From Mactra quadrangularis (taxonomy: Eukaryota > Mollusca > Bivalvia > Venerida > Mactridae), in NCBI GenBank assembly GCA_025267735.1, contig CM046307.1, positions 35,765,231 to 35,829,230 on the forward strand: 64,000 nucleotides of DNA, read 5' to 3'. The notes under the pieces are model-generated. The model did no database searches and had not been told where the DNA came from. It worked only from the letters and a program-made list of their open reading frames with translations. Positions 62,610 through 64,000 of the stretch are shown one piece after another. The position numbers and the translations under genes are program-made. Every line of letters starts with the position of its first letter. The first letter of the stretch is position 1.

Positions 62610-63689
62610 TTAAAGACACAACTTATAAATCTTGGACATCAAAAGAAAATTGTAGTATAGTTATTACATCATAATAGAGGTGAAAATTTCAAGTATTACA
62701 TGTTTCATGACTTTTTCGTGTTTGCTAGCAGGTAAAATAAATTGAGGCCCATGCTTGGCTATTGATAATGTTTCTTCTATTGTATTAATGGATATCTCTG
62801 ACAAAATTGAGTAACTGTTTGTCATTAAGTCAATATTTCCACCCTTTTTAAAAAAAATGGATAAAAGATTAATTTAGCAGACAACATTTAAATGAGCAGA
62901 CGACATTTTTTTCGTAGCTGGTCAACGATTAGACATACGTAATAAAAAGAGAAATATTTTTCTATTCACAATTCCATCAACATTTGTCAATGGATTTCAA
63001 CAAAAATTTCACATAAGTATAGCTCGTTTAAAATAACTTGAGACAAACGACTCAGTTTGTTTACATTTTGGGAATCAGGTATTACATAAAACAGGGAGGT
63101 CAGCTGATTTTGTGTAATGAAAGTATTGCACATGTCTTAATGCGTGGAACGTGTGTTCTCGTACTAAATTTAATACATCAAAATCACACTGATAATAGTC
63201 GATAATTACGTGTACTAAACTTAAATCCACCAGTGTATAAGAATGGTATCGTTGTATTTTGTCTCAAGTTATCCTAAACGAGCTATATTGTCATCAAGTG
63301 CCTTAGTGTACAAAATATCCTTTTATCGTCCATGTATGGGTCACATATTGCTTTTCAAAGATAATGAGAGCTTATTACTGTCACTCGGGTGTCGGTATCC
63401 AATGTCTCAACGTTTGTGTTTGCAGACTTTGATCATTTCAGTTGTATCAAGATTTTCACTTAAAGTCAAACAGCGAAAAATGTAGACAATTATGGACATG
63501 TAGTTTTTGCTACTCGATACTAAGATCCATTTATATAAACGCTACATATGAACTAGGTTCATGCACTCATCGCAGGGCCTCAATTATTTTATCCATTCTA
63601 CGTGACACACTGAAATTCTACCGTTATATCTAGCCACGAAAAAAGCATGCGATACATGTGTCAAAATTTATGATAAGTTGTGTCTTTAA
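62610..63689 (+). mobile_element. Non-autonomous DNA transposon, copy 2 (TTAA-ended, 1080 bp)
   Basis: Same ends as the copy at 58013-59051 (TTAAAGACACAACTTAT and its inverse) and nearly the same interior, with scattered single-base changes and small indels. It holds about 43 bp near 63118-63160 (GAAAGTATTGCACATGTC and following) that copy 1 lacks, so it is the more complete of the two. Flanking DNA differs from copy 1, which supports independent insertion rather than segmental duplication. No transposase frame is present. Confidence 0.8.
63018..63287 (+). mobile_element. Nested MITE inside copy 2 (270 bp)
   Basis: Termini TATAGCTCGTTTAAAATAAC and GTTATCCTAAACGAGCTATA, as in 58422-58649, but with the interior 43 bp retained. 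The first part of that interior, GTGTAATGAAAGT, is also present at the corresponding end of the 123-bp MITE (complement at 57865-57877). This indicates that copy 1, not copy 2, carries the deletion. Confidence 0.7.
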
Positions 63690-64000
63690 TCTCTGAATTA
63701 CGATGTTGGTCAATAAGAATTTAAGATCTGAAAGAATCGAACTAACGCTTTTACACATTTCTGCACTGTGATGGATCTTTTTTAGATTACTTGAATTTTC
63801 CACTTTTTGTAAAAGATATGCGATATTGTTCCCTATGTAATTTATTAAATGGACATTTTTGCGAAAACCTGTAACTGTCTACAGGACGAAAATGAAATAT
63901 GTTCGCTCTTTTTTAGGCTTTAGTTCCCTGCACACTTGTACTTTATCAGCCTGTTGCTTCGTAAGGCCCGGTCATACCGCCAGGGAGAGGGAACCGAATT
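63690..64000. other. Right-edge DNA with no recognised feature
   Basis: About 310 bp to the window end. It is AT-rich until 63960, then somewhat GC-richer (AAGGCCCGGTCATACCGCC). I see no gene, RNA or repeat. Confidence 0.4.

Noticed and set aside
58013..63689. A segmental duplication as the explanation for the two 1-kb copies.
   Set aside because: Similarity stops exactly at the inverted termini on both sides and the flanks are unrelated, which fits separate insertions better.

Overview
The window looks like animal nuclear DNA, probably from a marine invertebrate; a bivalve mollusc is my best guess, made at low confidence. It is AT-rich, has no operon-like coding, shows GT/AG splice signals, and contains tRNA-derived repeats with RNA polymerase III promoter boxes and several miniature inverted-repeat transposons. 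I recognise no intact protein-coding gene.

Positions 1 to about 56784 are one uninterrupted tandem array that enters from the left edge and ends inside the window. The basic monomer is about 432 bp. Three diverged monomer types, here called A (667 bp), B (432 bp) and C (436 bp), form a higher-order repeat (HOR) of 1535 bp, always in the order A-B-C on the + strand. By my count there are 33 complete HORs, two shortened ones (1103 bp), one A/B hybrid unit and about 112 monomers in all. Copies are almost identical: a few substitutions per HOR plus a 7-bp indel giving 1528-bp units. Shared variants show that blocks of one or two HORs were copied to neighbouring places. The last 1.4 kb is a plain, slightly diverged 432-bp series without HOR order, as expected at a satellite edge.

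The monomer has two unexpected components. On the + strand, module A carries a tRNA-like promoter (perfect A box, near-perfect B box 44 nt further on), so the monomer looks SINE-derived; B and C keep only the B box. On the - strand, B and C each carry a short open segment (74 or 81 nt) bracketed by a good splice acceptor and a good donor. It encodes an acidic/basic run followed by DDTDFRPNERSP. The satellite therefore seems to have formed by amplifying a piece of a gene (mini-exon plus intron) that contained a SINE.

Positions 56785 to 64000 are ordinary single-copy DNA with small mobile elements: a 67-codon minus-strand reading frame resembling a decayed TRIM-type B-box zinc finger (56915-57118); a 123-bp MITE (57848-57970); two copies of a 1.04-1.08 kb element with TTAA-ended inverted termini (58013-59051 and 62610-63689), each holding a nested relative of that MITE; a class-II tRNA-like sequence (60564-60645); and a 134-bp foldback palindrome (60901-61034). 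Open frames overlapping these elements start at GTG or TTG, or lie in repeats, and I do not call them genes.
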